Under the pieces are notes generated by a model. It had not been told where the DNA came from, searched no databases, and saw only the letters and a program-made list of their open reading frames with translations. The position numbers were made by a program, and so were the translations under genes. From Mycobacteroides immunogenum (GTDB lineage Bacteria; Actinomycetota; Actinomycetes; Mycobacteriales; Mycobacteriaceae): a stretch of 64,000 nucleotides of DNA. The stretch spans positions 744,001 through 808,000 of the forward strand of contig NZ_CP011530.1 of NCBI RefSeq assembly GCF_001605725.1. The letters are read 5' to 3'. Positions 17,232-27,281 of the stretch are shown in pieces; the first letter of the stretch is position 1, and each line of letters begins with the position of its first letter.

Positions 17232-18926
17232 TTAGAACTCCCGGTGAAGGGTGCGGACCGCGTCGATGCGTTCCTTGAGTTGATCACGCGTGGCCGCCGC
17301 CACGGGCGGTCCGCCACAACGCCGTCGCAGTTCGTTGTGAATCCAGCCGTGCGGTTTGCCTGATTTGAAGTGCGTGGCCGATACCAGCGCGTTCAGTTCG
17401 CGCCGCAGCTCGCGCAGCTGGCCGTGTGTCGAGGTGATCTCCGGCGGCACCTCACCCGATGCGGTGCGCTTGGTGATCTGCTCTTCTTGCCTGCGCCGCA
17501 ACAGGTCTCGCATCTGATTCGGATCGAGCAACCCGGGAATGCCGAGATACTCGGCCTCTTCGTCGCTGCCCGCCGGAGTTGCGGTGCCGAACGACGCGCC
17601 GTCAAAGATCACCTGATCCAGCTCGGCGCTGGCACTGAGTGATTCGAAGCCCTTCTCTTCCTCGCCAGGCTCGGTGCGCTTGCGTTCCACCGGTTCTTCG
17701 TCACCCATGGGTTCGCGATGCGGCTTGCCGAGCACGTGGTTGCGCTGTTCCTCCAGCAGGCTGGCGAGCTCCAGGAGGGTGGGTACCGAGGGCAGGAAGA
17801 TGCTGGCCGTCTCACCGGGCGCCCGTGACCGCACGTAACGTCCGATCGCCTGAGCGAAGAACAAGGGTGTGGAGGCGCTCGTCGCGTAGACACCGACTGC
17901 CAGCCGCGGCACGTCGACGCCCTCGGACACCATGCGCACCGCGACCATCCACTCGCTGGTGCTCTTGGAGAACTGCGCGATGCGATCCGAGGACTTCGGG
18001 TCGTCCGAGAGCACCACGGTGGGTTCGCTGCCGGTGATCGTGGTCAGCAGCTTCGCGTAGGCACGTGCGGCCTTCTGATCGGAGGCGATGATCATGGCGC
18101 CCGCGTCGGTCATGCCGCCCTTGCGCTTCTGTAGCAGCCGCGCGTGGGCGGCGCGCAGGACGGCGGGTATCCAATCGCCGTTGGGATCCAGGGTCGTGCG
18201 CCAGGCACGTGCGGTCTGCTCGGCGCTCAACGGTTCGCCGAGGCGGGCGGCGTGTTCCTCACCGGCGCTGTCACGCCAGCGCGCCTCGCCCGAGTACGCC
18301 ATGAAGACCACGGGGCGCACCACGCCGTCGGCCAGTGCTTCGGAGTAGCCATAGGTGTGATCGGCCTGAGAGCGCTGGTATCCGGCGCCGTCGGGTTCGT
18401 AGTTGATGAACGGGATAGGGCTGTCGTCACTGCGGAACGGCGTCCCGGTCAACGAAAGGCGCCGGGTGGCGTCGTCGAACGCTTCGCGAACGGCCTCGCC
18501 CCAGCTCTTGGCGTCGCCGGCGTGGTGGATCTCATCGAAGATGACCAGCGTCCGGTGGTTCTCGGTGCGCACGCGGTGCCGGGTGGGGTGGCTGGCTATC
18601 TGTGCGTAGGTGACAACGACGCCGTGAAACTCCGAGGAGGTCTGCGAATCGGAGTTGCTGAATCGTGGGTCAAGGGACAGGCCGAAGGAGGTGGCGGACT
18701 CGGCCCACTGCACCTTCAGGTGTTCTGTCGGCACCACCACGGTGATCTTGTCGACGGTGCCGTCGGCCAATAGCTCGGTAGCAATCCGCAGGGCAAATCT
18801 CGTTTTGCCTGATCCCGGGGTTGCGACGGCGAGGAAGTCCCGGGGTTTGGCGGCCAGATACCGCACCAATGCCCTGCGCTGCCAGCCCCGCAAGGTATGG
18901 GTGCTGGGCGCTTCTACAGCCCGCAC
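17232..18926 (-). CDS. Superfamily 2 DEAD/DEAH-type helicase
   Basis: 564 residues from GTG 18926, which has the Shine-Dalgarno TTAGGAG eight bases upstream; a longer in-frame ATG at 19031 is therefore rejected. Motif I is ATPGSGKTRFALR (about 32-44), motif II VIFDEIHHAGDA, motif III-like SLTGTPFRSDD, and motif VI QAIGRYVRSRAPGE. The C-terminus (after about 400) is charged and not recognised. It resembles the helicase subunit of type III restriction or UvrB-like enzymes, but no methylase or specificity gene is nearby. It may act in DNA repair; this is inference. Confidence 0.85.
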   Translation of the reverse strand: MRAVEAPSTHTLRGWQRRALVRYLAAKPRDFLAVATPGSGKTRFALRIATELLADGTVDKITVVVPTEHLKVQWAESATSFGLSLDPRFSNSDSQTSSEFHGVVVTYAQIASHPTRHRVRTENHRTLVIFDEIHHAGDAKSWGEAVREAFDDATRRLSLTGTPFRSDDSPIPFINYEPDGAGYQRSQADHTYGYSEALADGVVRPVVFMAYSGEARWRDSAGEEHAARLGEPLSAEQTARAWRTTLDPNGDWIPAVLRAAHARLLQKRKGGMTDAGAMIIASDQKAARAYAKLLTTITGSEPTVVLSDDPKSSDRIAQFSKSTSEWMVAVRMVSEGVDVPRLAVGVYATSASTPLFFAQAIGRYVRSRAPGETASIFLPSVPTLLELASLLEEQRNHVLGKPHREPMGDEEPVERKRTEPGEEEKGFESLSASAELDQVIFDGASFGTATPAGSDEEAEYLGIPGLLDPNQMRDLLRRRQEEQITKRTASGEVPPEITSTHGQLRELRRELNALVSATHFKSGKPHGWIHNELRRRCGGPPVAAATRDQLKERIDAVRTLHREF

Positions 18927-18934
18927 CCGATGGA

Positions 18935-18941
18935 CTCCTAA
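18935..18941 (-). promoter_or_regulatory. Ribosome binding site deciding helicase start
   Basis: TTAGGAG on the minus strand, eight bases before the GTG at 18926. It argues against the upstream ATG that would add 35 residues lacking domain character. Confidence 0.7.
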
Positions 18942-19062
18942 CTGATCGGACTGCAGACTAGCGCAACGGATTACGGGAGTGCATCCCGACGGGCGTGGCG
19001 AGCACCGCGTGTCGTGTCGGCAAAGCGACAATCCGCACAGTGCCCGCCACTTTCCGTTCAGC

Positions 19063-19974
19063 TCACTTCACCGGGAAGACCACGTCGGTGAGTTCTTCGG
19101 ATACCGACCAGAGTCGACGCTGCAAATCGAGGTCATAGGACTGCTCGCTCGACGCGACGACCTTGGGGTTACCGCGTTGTTCCATGAATCCGTCGGGGCC
19201 GTAGTACTGGCCGCCCAGGGCGGCCGGGTCGGTGGCGGCCCGCAGCGTGGGCAGCGCGCCCATGTCCGCGCCCTGGACCAGCAACGGCGCCACGACATTG
19301 AAGACGGCCCGGACCCACAGGGGGGAATTGCGGGCCAGCTCGGTGTTGGAGCCGCCGGGGTGTGCGGCCAGAGCGGCGGTGTTGGTGCCCGCCAGGCGGC
19401 GCTGCAGCTCGTAGGTGAACAGCAAGTTGGCCAGCTTGGACTGCCCGTAGGCGGCGACGCGGTCGTAGTTGCGTTCCCATTGCAAATCGTCGAAGTGGAT
19501 GGCGGCGCGGATGCGGTGCCCGATGCTGCTGACGGTCACCACGCGCGAGCCCTCGACAGGCAGTAGGTGGTCCAAGAGCAGGCCGGTGAACGCGTAGTGA
19601 CCCAGGTGATTGGTGCCGAACTGCAGCTCGAAGCCGTCGGCGGTGGTGGACTTTTCCGTCCACATGACGCCGGCGTTGTTGATCAACAGGTCGATTTTGT
19701 CGTAGCGCGACTTGAGTTCATCGCTGGCCCGCCGGATCGACTCCAGCGCGGACAGGTCCAGTGACTGCAGCCTGACGTCGGCGTTTGAGTGGGCGGCAGT
19801 GATCGCGTCGGCCGCGGCCTGTCCTTTTTCGGCGTTTCGTACCGCGAGGACGACATGGGCGCCGTGTGCGGCGAGGGCCTTGGCGGTCTCCAGGCCGAGT
19901 CCGGTGTTGGCGCCGGTGACGATGGCGACGCGGCCGCTCTGATCGGGGATGTCGGTGGTGTTCCATGTGGTCAT
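19063..19974 (-). CDS. Short-chain dehydrogenase/reductase (Rv0439c-type)
   Basis: 303 residues. TGANTGLGLETAKALAAHG, LLINNAGVMW and catalytic YGQSK mark a classical SDR. It is closely related in sequence and length to the gene at 15801. In M. tuberculosis an SDR (Rv0439c) also stands between moeA2 and groEL2, so this copy is the better syntenic orthologue. It is divergent from a TetR gene, with palindromes in the 101-base gap, and is the likely target of that regulator. Substrate unknown; a lipid or retinoid-type alcohol/ketone is possible. Confidence 0.9.
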   Translation of the reverse strand: MTTWNTTDIPDQSGRVAIVTGANTGLGLETAKALAAHGAHVVLAVRNAEKGQAAADAITAAHSNADVRLQSLDLSALESIRRASDELKSRYDKIDLLINNAGVMWTEKSTTADGFELQFGTNHLGHYAFTGLLLDHLLPVEGSRVVTVSSIGHRIRAAIHFDDLQWERNYDRVAAYGQSKLANLLFTYELQRRLAGTNTAALAAHPGGSNTELARNSPLWVRAVFNVVAPLLVQGADMGALPTLRAATDPAALGGQYYGPDGFMEQRGNPKVVASSEQSYDLDLQRRLWSVSEELTDVVFPVK

Positions 19975-19998
19975 GGGGACTCCTTGAGTAGGATCTCT

Positions 19999-20017
19999 AG
20001 TAACCGGGGCGGTTACT
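19999..20017. promoter_or_regulatory. Perfect palindrome in SDR/TetR gap, candidate TetR operator
   Basis: AGTAACCG-GGG-CGGTTACT has eight-base perfect arms and lies 25 bases upstream of the SDR start codon. A second imperfect palindrome (CCGT...ACGG, 20018-20035) adjoins it. The placement between divergent tetR and SDR genes is classic for autoregulation plus control of the neighbour. Confidence 0.6.
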
Positions 20018-20035
20018 CCGTTTACGAATATACGG
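20018..20035. promoter_or_regulatory. Imperfect palindrome, second candidate TetR site
   Basis: An 18-base imperfect dyad with arms CCGT and ACGG around TTACGAATAT, abutting the perfect dyad. It may be a second operator or overlap the promoter of either divergent gene. Confidence 0.35.
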
Positions 20036-20075
20036 AACGTGCGCCCCGTTTTGTCAAGGCGTCAAGGAGTGTGAG

Positions 20076-20639
20076 ATGGATCAACCCGCCCGTCCCCTGC
20101 GGGCCGATGCTGCCCGCAACCGTGCGCGGGTGCTGGAAGTCGCCTACCAGACATTCGCCGAAGAGGGACTTGGTGTTCCTATCGATGAGATCGCGCGACG
20201 TGCGGGCGTGGGCGCCGGGACCGTATACCGGCACTTTCCCGCCAAGGAGGACCTGTATCGCGCGATCGCCGAAGATCGCATGGGCAGCGTGGTGACCAAG
20301 GGCCGCGAACTGCTGGAGGCCGTCGACCCGGGCGAGGCGTTGTTCGAATTTCTGCGTTCGATGATGGACTGGGGTGGCACCGACCAAGGGCTGGTAGACG
20401 CCTTGTCGGGCGCGGGTATCGATGTTCAGGCGCTCATTCCGCAGATCGAGGAATCCTTCTATGCCCTGCTGGGTGATCTGCTGCGGGCGGCACAACAGGC
20501 CGGCACGGTGCGCTCCGATGTGGGCGTGCATGAGGTGAAGGCACTGCTGGTCGGTTGTCAGGCCATGCAGAGCTACAACAAGGACGTCTCGCAGCAGGTG
20601 ACCGATGTCGTGTTCGACGGGCTGCGGCCGCGCCGCTAG
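20076..20639 (+). CDS. TetR-family transcriptional regulator
   Basis: 187 residues. The N-terminal helix-turn-helix is IDEIARRAGVGAGTVYRHFPAKEDLY (in the 35-60 range), preceded by VLEVAYQTFAEEGL. The C-terminal ligand-binding helices contain no assignable signature but resemble SCO-type TetR regulators with a C-terminal SBP-like domain. Divergent from the SDR gene with two palindromes between them. Probably a local repressor. Confidence 0.88.
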   Translation: MDQPARPLRADAARNRARVLEVAYQTFAEEGLGVPIDEIARRAGVGAGTVYRHFPAKEDLYRAIAEDRMGSVVTKGRELLEAVDPGEALFEFLRSMMDWGGTDQGLVDALSGAGIDVQALIPQIEESFYALLGDLLRAAQQAGTVRSDVGVHEVKALLVGCQAMQSYNKDVSQQVTDVVFDGLRPRR

Positions 20640-20685
20640 TCAGGGGCGGTTAGCTTCGCTACCTTGAACAAATCGGAGGTAGCAA

Positions 20686-21753
20686 ATGTCTATTCGCCAT
20701 TGGCCGGTGCTGGCAGTAGCGCTGTTGATGGTAACCGGCTGCTCGTTTTTCGGCTCCGGACAGCGAGATGACTGGCGCACCCATACGGATATGGACCCCG
20801 TGGAGCGGGCAGTCGAGGCCACTCTGCGTGATATCGATCTATGCGGATTCGTCGACGCGAAGTCGATCAAGGCCAAGATCCCCCACGCGATCTCCTACGG
20901 ATATACCGAAGGCTTTGACCGATGCACCCTGCAGCTGGGTGCCTTCGACGGCGGTTTTTCCAGCGATGTCTCGGCGACCATCGGCTTCGACCTGGCTCCC
21001 GAGCGGGTCGAGCCTGCCGTGGACTCGCTCGCGGTCAACGGAATAGCCGTGACACACGAACTGGGGCCGACGAGTAATCGCGGGTGGTGCCGCTACGTCT
21101 TCAACCTCGGCGCGGCCGATCCCGCGGAGGCGCCCTTGCGTGACGGTGCCGCCGACCTGATGAAGCGGGTCAGGGTCAGTGTGGTTGCCTCTCTTTCCCG
21201 GGATCCCGGACCGGGGGATCCGGTTTATCCCTGCGCGGAGGCGGTCGCGATCGCGACGGGGGCCGCGCGAATCAGATCGAACCGGCTGCCGCTGAAATCC
21301 GGCTGGCCCGATCCGTGTTCGCTCCTCGCGGACCTGCATGATTTCGCCAGCTACCGGCCCAGCGGAGACGGTGGAATACGGACCGATCTGTACGGGTGCT
21401 GGTTCAGCGCGGGGCCGCCCGGGGATAACAAGGCCAAGGGGGTGCGGCTGACCCTGCGGCCGCTCGACCCGCATGCGCCGGACACCTCCTCTTACGGGGA
21501 GCAGCGGCATTCAGTCGTCGAGCGGCGTGACGGTGTCGAATTGCACGTCAGCACCGTGACCCGGACGTACGACAAGCCGTACTGCGAGGTCTACGGATTC
21601 CTGGGAAAGGAATATCTGCCGACCTACTTCGTGCCCGGGACATCACGCCCGGGGGATGTCCGCGTGCCCGGTGCCGTGTTGCACGGGACCTCGTCGTGTG
21701 ACGACATCACAGCGGCTGCGGTGGCCGCGAGCAAGAAGTTTGGTCAGTCGTAG
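20686..21753 (+). CDS. Putative lipoprotein, possibly DUF3558-like repeat
   Basis: 355 residues. The signal peptide ends in the lipobox MVTGC (Cys19), so the mature protein is lipid-anchored on the outer face of the plasma membrane. The mature part seems to hold two similar halves: DLCGFVDAKSIKAK with DRCTLQLG (about 45-85), and WPDPCSLLADLHDFASY with LYGCWFSAGPP (about 205-245), a cysteine-pair pattern reminiscent of DUF3558 lipoproteins. Function unknown. It follows the TetR gene by 46 bases and may be co-transcribed. Its stop overlaps the convergent monooxygenase. Confidence 0.75.
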   Translation: MSIRHWPVLAVALLMVTGCSFFGSGQRDDWRTHTDMDPVERAVEATLRDIDLCGFVDAKSIKAKIPHAISYGYTEGFDRCTLQLGAFDGGFSSDVSATIGFDLAPERVEPAVDSLAVNGIAVTHELGPTSNRGWCRYVFNLGAADPAEAPLRDGAADLMKRVRVSVVASLSRDPGPGDPVYPCAEAVAIATGAARIRSNRLPLKSGWPDPCSLLADLHDFASYRPSGDGGIRTDLYGCWFSAGPPGDNKAKGVRLTLRPLDPHAPDTSSYGEQRHSVVERRDGVELHVSTVTRTYDKPYCEVYGFLGKEYLPTYFVPGTSRPGDVRVPGAVLHGTSSCDDITAAAVAASKKFGQS

Positions 21754-22919
21754 ACGGGTAGCGCGAACGATCGCCCTACCTTGAGCGCTTGGCGCGCCAC
21801 GAGCTGACGAACACCGGGTAGCCGCAGGGACCACAGGCCGAGCCTGCGGAGCTGAGTCGCCCACGCCGAGTTGGATTCGCCGATCTTCAGGGCATCCAGG
21901 GCGAGCTGTTGACAGCGTGCGGCATAGGGGGCCATCAGCGCATGAAATCGGGCGAAGGCTGTGCTGAAATCGCCCTGCGCGGAACGCAATTCATGGGCAA
22001 GTATGAATGCGCCGACGATCGCCAGGCTCGTGCCCATGCCCGAGCGGGGAGAGGCGCACCAGGCCGCGTCGCCGAGCAGGCACACTCGCCCACGCGAATA
22101 TCCGTCCAGATGCACCTGGCACAACGAGTCGAAGTAGGGTTCGTCGGTCGCGGATAGCGCACGCAGAACAGCGGGGGTCTCCCAGCCGAAGTCGGCGAAC
22201 CGTTCCAGGAACAATTGTTTGTTGCCTTCGATGTCCCGGTAGTCGAAGTCGAGATGGTCGTCGGAGAACGAGAGCGACCCCCGCGCGGGGGCGTCGGGCG
22301 CGGTTGCCTGGATGCCAACGCCCCGCGACCCTTCCCGATAGGTCACCGTCTGGTGGTCCAGCCCGAGGTGATTGCCCATCGCGAAGAAAGTGAAGTACTG
22401 GCCTAGTGGGGTGACATATGCGCTCTCTGGCCCAAAGGCCAACGCGCGAAGACCCGAATGCACGCCGTCGGCACCCACCACGAGATCAAAGCTGGCCCGC
22501 GCCGATCGCGCGAAAGCAACGGCGACCTCGTCACCATCCTGGCGCACGTCGGTAAGCCAATCGCCGAACCGAAATGAGACACGGTCGCGCACCGCGTCAT
22601 GCAGGATCTGGGCGAGATCTCCCCACAGGATTTCCAGTTCGCCGCTGATGACCTCCGGGGGAAGCCGGGCGATTTCCCTGCCGCGGGTGTCGACCATCAC
22701 CATGGACCCCATATGTGTGGCCTGTGCCCGCACCGCATCGAGCAGACCCATTTTGTTCAGCACATCGATCGATGGGCCGCGAAAGTCGACAGCCTGACCG
22801 CCGCTCCTCAAGGCCGTGGCACGTTCCACGATCGTGACGGAGTGCCCTTCTTGCGCAAGCCAGTACGCCAACGCGGGGCCCGCGATACCGCCACCGCTGA
22901 TCAGGATCTCGAGCGACAT
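21744..22919 (-). CDS. FAD-dependent aromatic-type monooxygenase
   Basis: 391 residues. The Rossmann FAD motif ISGGGIAGPALAYWLA is at the N-terminus, the DG motif is LVVGADGVHSGLR, and the second FAD motif is VCLLGDAAWCASP. This is the PHBH-like class that hydroxylates aromatic or polycyclic compounds using NAD(P)H; tetracycline- or rifampicin-inactivating enzymes belong to the same class, but no specificity is readable. ATG 22919 puts the Gly motif at residue 9 as expected; a longer start would run into the groEL promoter. Confidence 0.85.
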   Translation of the reverse strand: MSLEILISGGGIAGPALAYWLAQEGHSVTIVERATALRSGGQAVDFRGPSIDVLNKMGLLDAVRAQATHMGSMVMVDTRGREIARLPPEVISGELEILWGDLAQILHDAVRDRVSFRFGDWLTDVRQDGDEVAVAFARSARASFDLVVGADGVHSGLRALAFGPESAYVTPLGQYFTFFAMGNHLGLDHQTVTYREGSRGVGIQATAPDAPARGSLSFSDDHLDFDYRDIEGNKQLFLERFADFGWETPAVLRALSATDEPYFDSLCQVHLDGYSRGRVCLLGDAAWCASPRSGMGTSLAIVGAFILAHELRSAQGDFSTAFARFHALMAPYAARCQQLALDALKIGESNSAWATQLRRLGLWSLRLPGVRQLVARQALKVGRSFALPVYD

Positions 22920-23044
22920 GTCGCCACGGTAGACCCCGTTCCTGAATGACTGGTGGGGCATCTCCACGCCCACGCTGATGTCGCCGGCAGCTCCGTCCGG
23001 GGCGCCGACGTCGTATTTATTGGTCGAGAAGACCTCTAATCGCC

Positions 23045-23071
23045 CTTGCACTCGCCATGTCCGAGTGCTAA
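23045..23071. promoter_or_regulatory. CIRCE element 1 (HrcA operator)
   Basis: Inverted repeat CTTGCACTC-N9-GAGTGCTAA against the consensus TTAGCACTC-N9-GAGTGCTAA; the right arm is perfect and the left has two mismatches. It overlaps a likely housekeeping promoter (TTGCAC at 23046, 17 bases, TAAAAA at 23069), so HrcA binding would block transcription of groEL. Confidence 0.9.
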
Positions 23072-23079
23072 AAATGGCA

Positions 23080-23106
23080 TTGGCACTCACGACCGGTGAG
23101 TGCTAG
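23080..23106. promoter_or_regulatory. CIRCE element 2 (HrcA operator)
   Basis: TTGGCACTC-N9-GAGTGCTAG, one mismatch per arm from consensus. It lies eight bases after the first CIRCE and just downstream of the promoter. Paired CIRCE sites before groEL2 are known in mycobacteria. Confidence 0.92.
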
Positions 23107-23119
23107 GCCGGGACGGTGA

Positions 23120-24835
<1,716 letters not shown>

Positions 24836-24840
24836 GTCCC

Positions 24841-24898
24841 CAACGAAAAGGCCCGGCCTGCCTGGAGAAATCCAGTGCAGACCGGGCCTTTTTCGTTG
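24841..24898 (+). terminator. Strong intrinsic terminator of groEL2
   Basis: Arms CAACGAAAAGGCCCGG and CCGGGCCTTTTTCGTTG pair over about 16 bases with one bulge, enclosing a smaller CTGG/CCAG hairpin. A T5 run lies within the descending arm. It begins six bases after the groEL stop codon. Confidence 0.88.
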
Positions 24899-24909
24899 TT
24901 GATTCAGCG

Positions 24910-24967
24910 CCGAGTGGGAATCTGGCGCGGGAAATTGGCGCGATTCCCTCGCGAGATTCCCACTCGG
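24910..24967. terminator. Second hairpin between convergent genes
   Basis: Perfect 14-base arms CCGAGTGGGAATCT and AGATTCCCACTCGG enclose a 30-base loop with partial copies of the same bases (GGGAA, GATTCCC). It lies just beyond the groEL terminator and six bases from the stop of the convergent membrane-protein gene, which it probably terminates. No T-run. Confidence 0.6.
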
Positions 24968-24972
24968 GGTTG

Positions 24973-25845
24973 TTACACCGGCGCGGGCGCGATGACCCCT
25001 CCGGTGAGACGCCGATAGGTGTAGACGTGGATCAGCCCGGTGAGCGCCAGCTGCATCGGGATGGTGATCAAACCTCCGAAACCACATGTGATGGACGCAG
25101 CCATGCTTGCGGCGAAGCTGATCAAGGCCGCGATGAGGTAGACCAAGAAGACTGGGCCAAGATTGTCCTTCACGATCTGGAAACTCGCCTTGATCGCGTC
25201 GACTGGGCCCAGTCCGCGATCGACGGTGAAGAACACCGCGTACTGCGCAAAGAACGCAAAGACGATGCCCGGGATGATCAAGAGGAAGAACCCGATCACG
25301 GTGCCGAGGCCGACCAGCAATGCGGTGCCGACAAACGCGCCGAAGCTGCGGGCCCTGAAGAAGGTACCGAAGCTGATCGGTTTGCCATCGGCGACATCAA
25401 GATTGGCGGTCGTGATGGATGCGGCCATGTAGAGCCCGACCGCAGCGACAGCGATGCCCACGATGAACATCAGCACGGATGCGCCTGCGCCCAGGCTTGA
25501 GGAGCTTTCGTAGGAGTAGGACGCCGAGTCTTCGTCGTAGGTTCCGCTTCCGGTGGTAGCCATCATCGCGCCCACGGCGATGAAGTAGACGATCCCGACC
25601 GGCAGGCCGATGGCGAGGAACCAGACCAGATACGGGGGAATGAATGTCCCGAAGCGCTTGGTGACTTGCGCCCAGGACCAATTCCATGACTCGCCGGCAT
25701 TGAACGGTCCCTGCGGTGGCCACGGGGCCTGTGGCGGCGGTTGATATCCCGGCGGCGGCTGATTCGCATATCCCGGAGGGGGCTGATTCGGGTTGTACGC
25801 AGACGGATCGCCCGAAGCAGGCGGCTCCTGTGGTGGATAGGTCAC
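24973..25845 (-). CDS. Multi-pass membrane protein with Pro/Gln-rich N-terminus
   Basis: 290 residues. The first 50 are a low-complexity Pro/Gly/Tyr/Gln stretch (repeats of QPPPGY), followed by about six transmembrane helices: FIPPYLVWFLAIGLPVG, a long SVLMFIVGIAVAAVGLYM region, and later FFLLIIPGIVFAFFAQYAV. The GIVFAFFAQYAVFFTVD section resembles DUF975/glycerophosphodiesterase-type membrane domains. Function unknown. Divergent from the proline-rich gene at 26049, with a 203-base gap that must contain both promoters. Confidence 0.75.
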   Translation of the reverse strand: MTYPPQEPPASGDPSAYNPNQPPPGYANQPPPGYQPPPQAPWPPQGPFNAGESWNWSWAQVTKRFGTFIPPYLVWFLAIGLPVGIVYFIAVGAMMATTGSGTYDEDSASYSYESSSSLGAGASVLMFIVGIAVAAVGLYMAASITTANLDVADGKPISFGTFFRARSFGAFVGTALLVGLGTVIGFFLLIIPGIVFAFFAQYAVFFTVDRGLGPVDAIKASFQIVKDNLGPVFLVYLIAALISFAASMAASITCGFGGLITIPMQLALTGLIHVYTYRRLTGGVIAPAPV

Positions 25846-26048
25846 GTGGCAAGGTTAGCAACAGAGAAGTTTGCTAAACATTGAATGCGGGAAGTGTCGT
25901 AAGGGTGTGCGGCTCCGGGGTGTCGCACCGCCAGGTCTAGTTGCGGTGCCTCGCAGAATGCGGTGATAGTCTCGGTTCGCCAGGGCGGATCTTGCTTGCT
26001 GGAGAGGGGGCGGTTGGTGTTCGGCTATCGCGAAGATGGGGCACGGGC

Positions 26049-27281
26049 GTGACGCAGCCGCCGTCGCAGTTTGGCGGACCAAATCCTATTGACGGACCGG
26101 GCAATCCCGCACCGCAGCACGGCGGACCGCAATTCGGGGGACCGGCGCCGGTGGGTGTGCCGCAGCCTGATCCCGCGGCCTACGGGCCGCCGCCGAACTT
26201 TGGGCCGCCTCCACAGCAGCCGGGCTGGCCCAACCAGTTTGGTGGGCAGCCGCCGCAGTATCAGCAATTCGGACCGCCACCGGGTGCGCCGCAGAAGAAT
26301 CGGCGGGCCCTGGTGGTCACCGGGGTGGCGACCGGCGTGGTGCTGCTGGTGGTGGCCATCGTGGTCGGAATCGTGTCCTTCTCCGGCGGCGGCGATGGTG
26401 AGACGAGCCCGGCCGGGGGCGCGGCCACCGCAGAGGCCGCGGTGAAGGGATACCTGGAGGCGTTGTCCAAGGGCGATGCCGAAGCGGCCCTATCCTTTTC
26501 GTCGGACCAGCCGGCGTCCAAGGAGTTTCTCACCGACGACATCCTGAAGAAGCAGATCGCGAAGTGGCCGATAGGGAACATTCGCATCCTCAATTCCGAG
26601 GACATGGGCGGTGTGATGGCCCGCGTGCACGTGGCCGCCAACTTCGGTGATCAAACCTCCGACGAGACAATTCTTGTCAAGAAGACCGACGGATCCTGGA
26701 AGCTGAGCACCGCGGCGGTCAAGCTGTCGCTGGATCAGAACGGCATTCTGGCCGGTGCCCTTCGCACCCTGTCTCTTTTCGGTAAGCCCGCCTCGAATAT
26801 GTCTGTCGCATACGTCTTTCCGGGCTGGCTCGACATTGGATCCTCCAATAAGAATCTGACGGCGGTTTCGGCCCGTCCCGTGCTGCTGAACGGGATCTTG
26901 GTGCAGGGTGCTCCGGTCTTTCCGGGGGTAGAGATGCGGATGAGCGATGAGGGCGCCGCGGCGGTGAAGAAGGCCGTGGCCGACAACATCGCCGAGTGTG
27001 CGAAATCGACGTCCTTGGCGCCACCCGGATGCCCTCAGGCACTGCGTAATCCGGCATATGTCGACGGGACGGCCCACTGGGAGCCGCCGTCGGATGTGGA
27101 CAAGGTGCAATACACCTTTACCGCGTTTGATCTGAACGTGCGGACCACCGGTGTCACAACGTGGATGCTGACAGTGCAATCCACCAACGGCAGCAGCGTG
27201 CAAGGGAGGGCGATTGTGCCGACGATGGGACAGATCGACATGACACAGGATCCGTTGGTAGTGAAGTGGTTCGGACGGTGA
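26049..27281 (+). CDS. Membrane-anchored protein heading the MoxR operon
   Basis: 410 residues from GTG 26049. A Pro/Gly/Gln-rich cytoplasmic region (1-84, repeats of FGGP and FGPPP) is followed by one transmembrane helix (about 87-111) and an extracytoplasmic domain of about 300 residues. The start of that domain (AAVKGYLEALSKGDAEAALSF) looks like the NTF2-like DUF4878 fold common in mycobacterial surface proteins. Its stop overlaps the moxR start (GTGA), so it is the first gene of a seven-gene unit. Role unknown; perhaps a cell-envelope client or sensor for the MoxR system. Confidence 0.78.
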   Translation: MTQPPSQFGGPNPIDGPGNPAPQHGGPQFGGPAPVGVPQPDPAAYGPPPNFGPPPQQPGWPNQFGGQPPQYQQFGPPPGAPQKNRRALVVTGVATGVVLLVVAIVVGIVSFSGGGDGETSPAGGAATAEAAVKGYLEALSKGDAEAALSFSSDQPASKEFLTDDILKKQIAKWPIGNIRILNSEDMGGVMARVHVAANFGDQTSDETILVKKTDGSWKLSTAAVKLSLDQNGILAGALRTLSLFGKPASNMSVAYVFPGWLDIGSSNKNLTAVSARPVLLNGILVQGAPVFPGVEMRMSDEGAAAVKKAVADNIAECAKSTSLAPPGCPQALRNPAYVDGTAHWEPPSDVDKVQYTFTAFDLNVRTTGVTTWMLTVQSTNGSSVQGRAIVPTMGQIDMTQDPLVVKWFGR

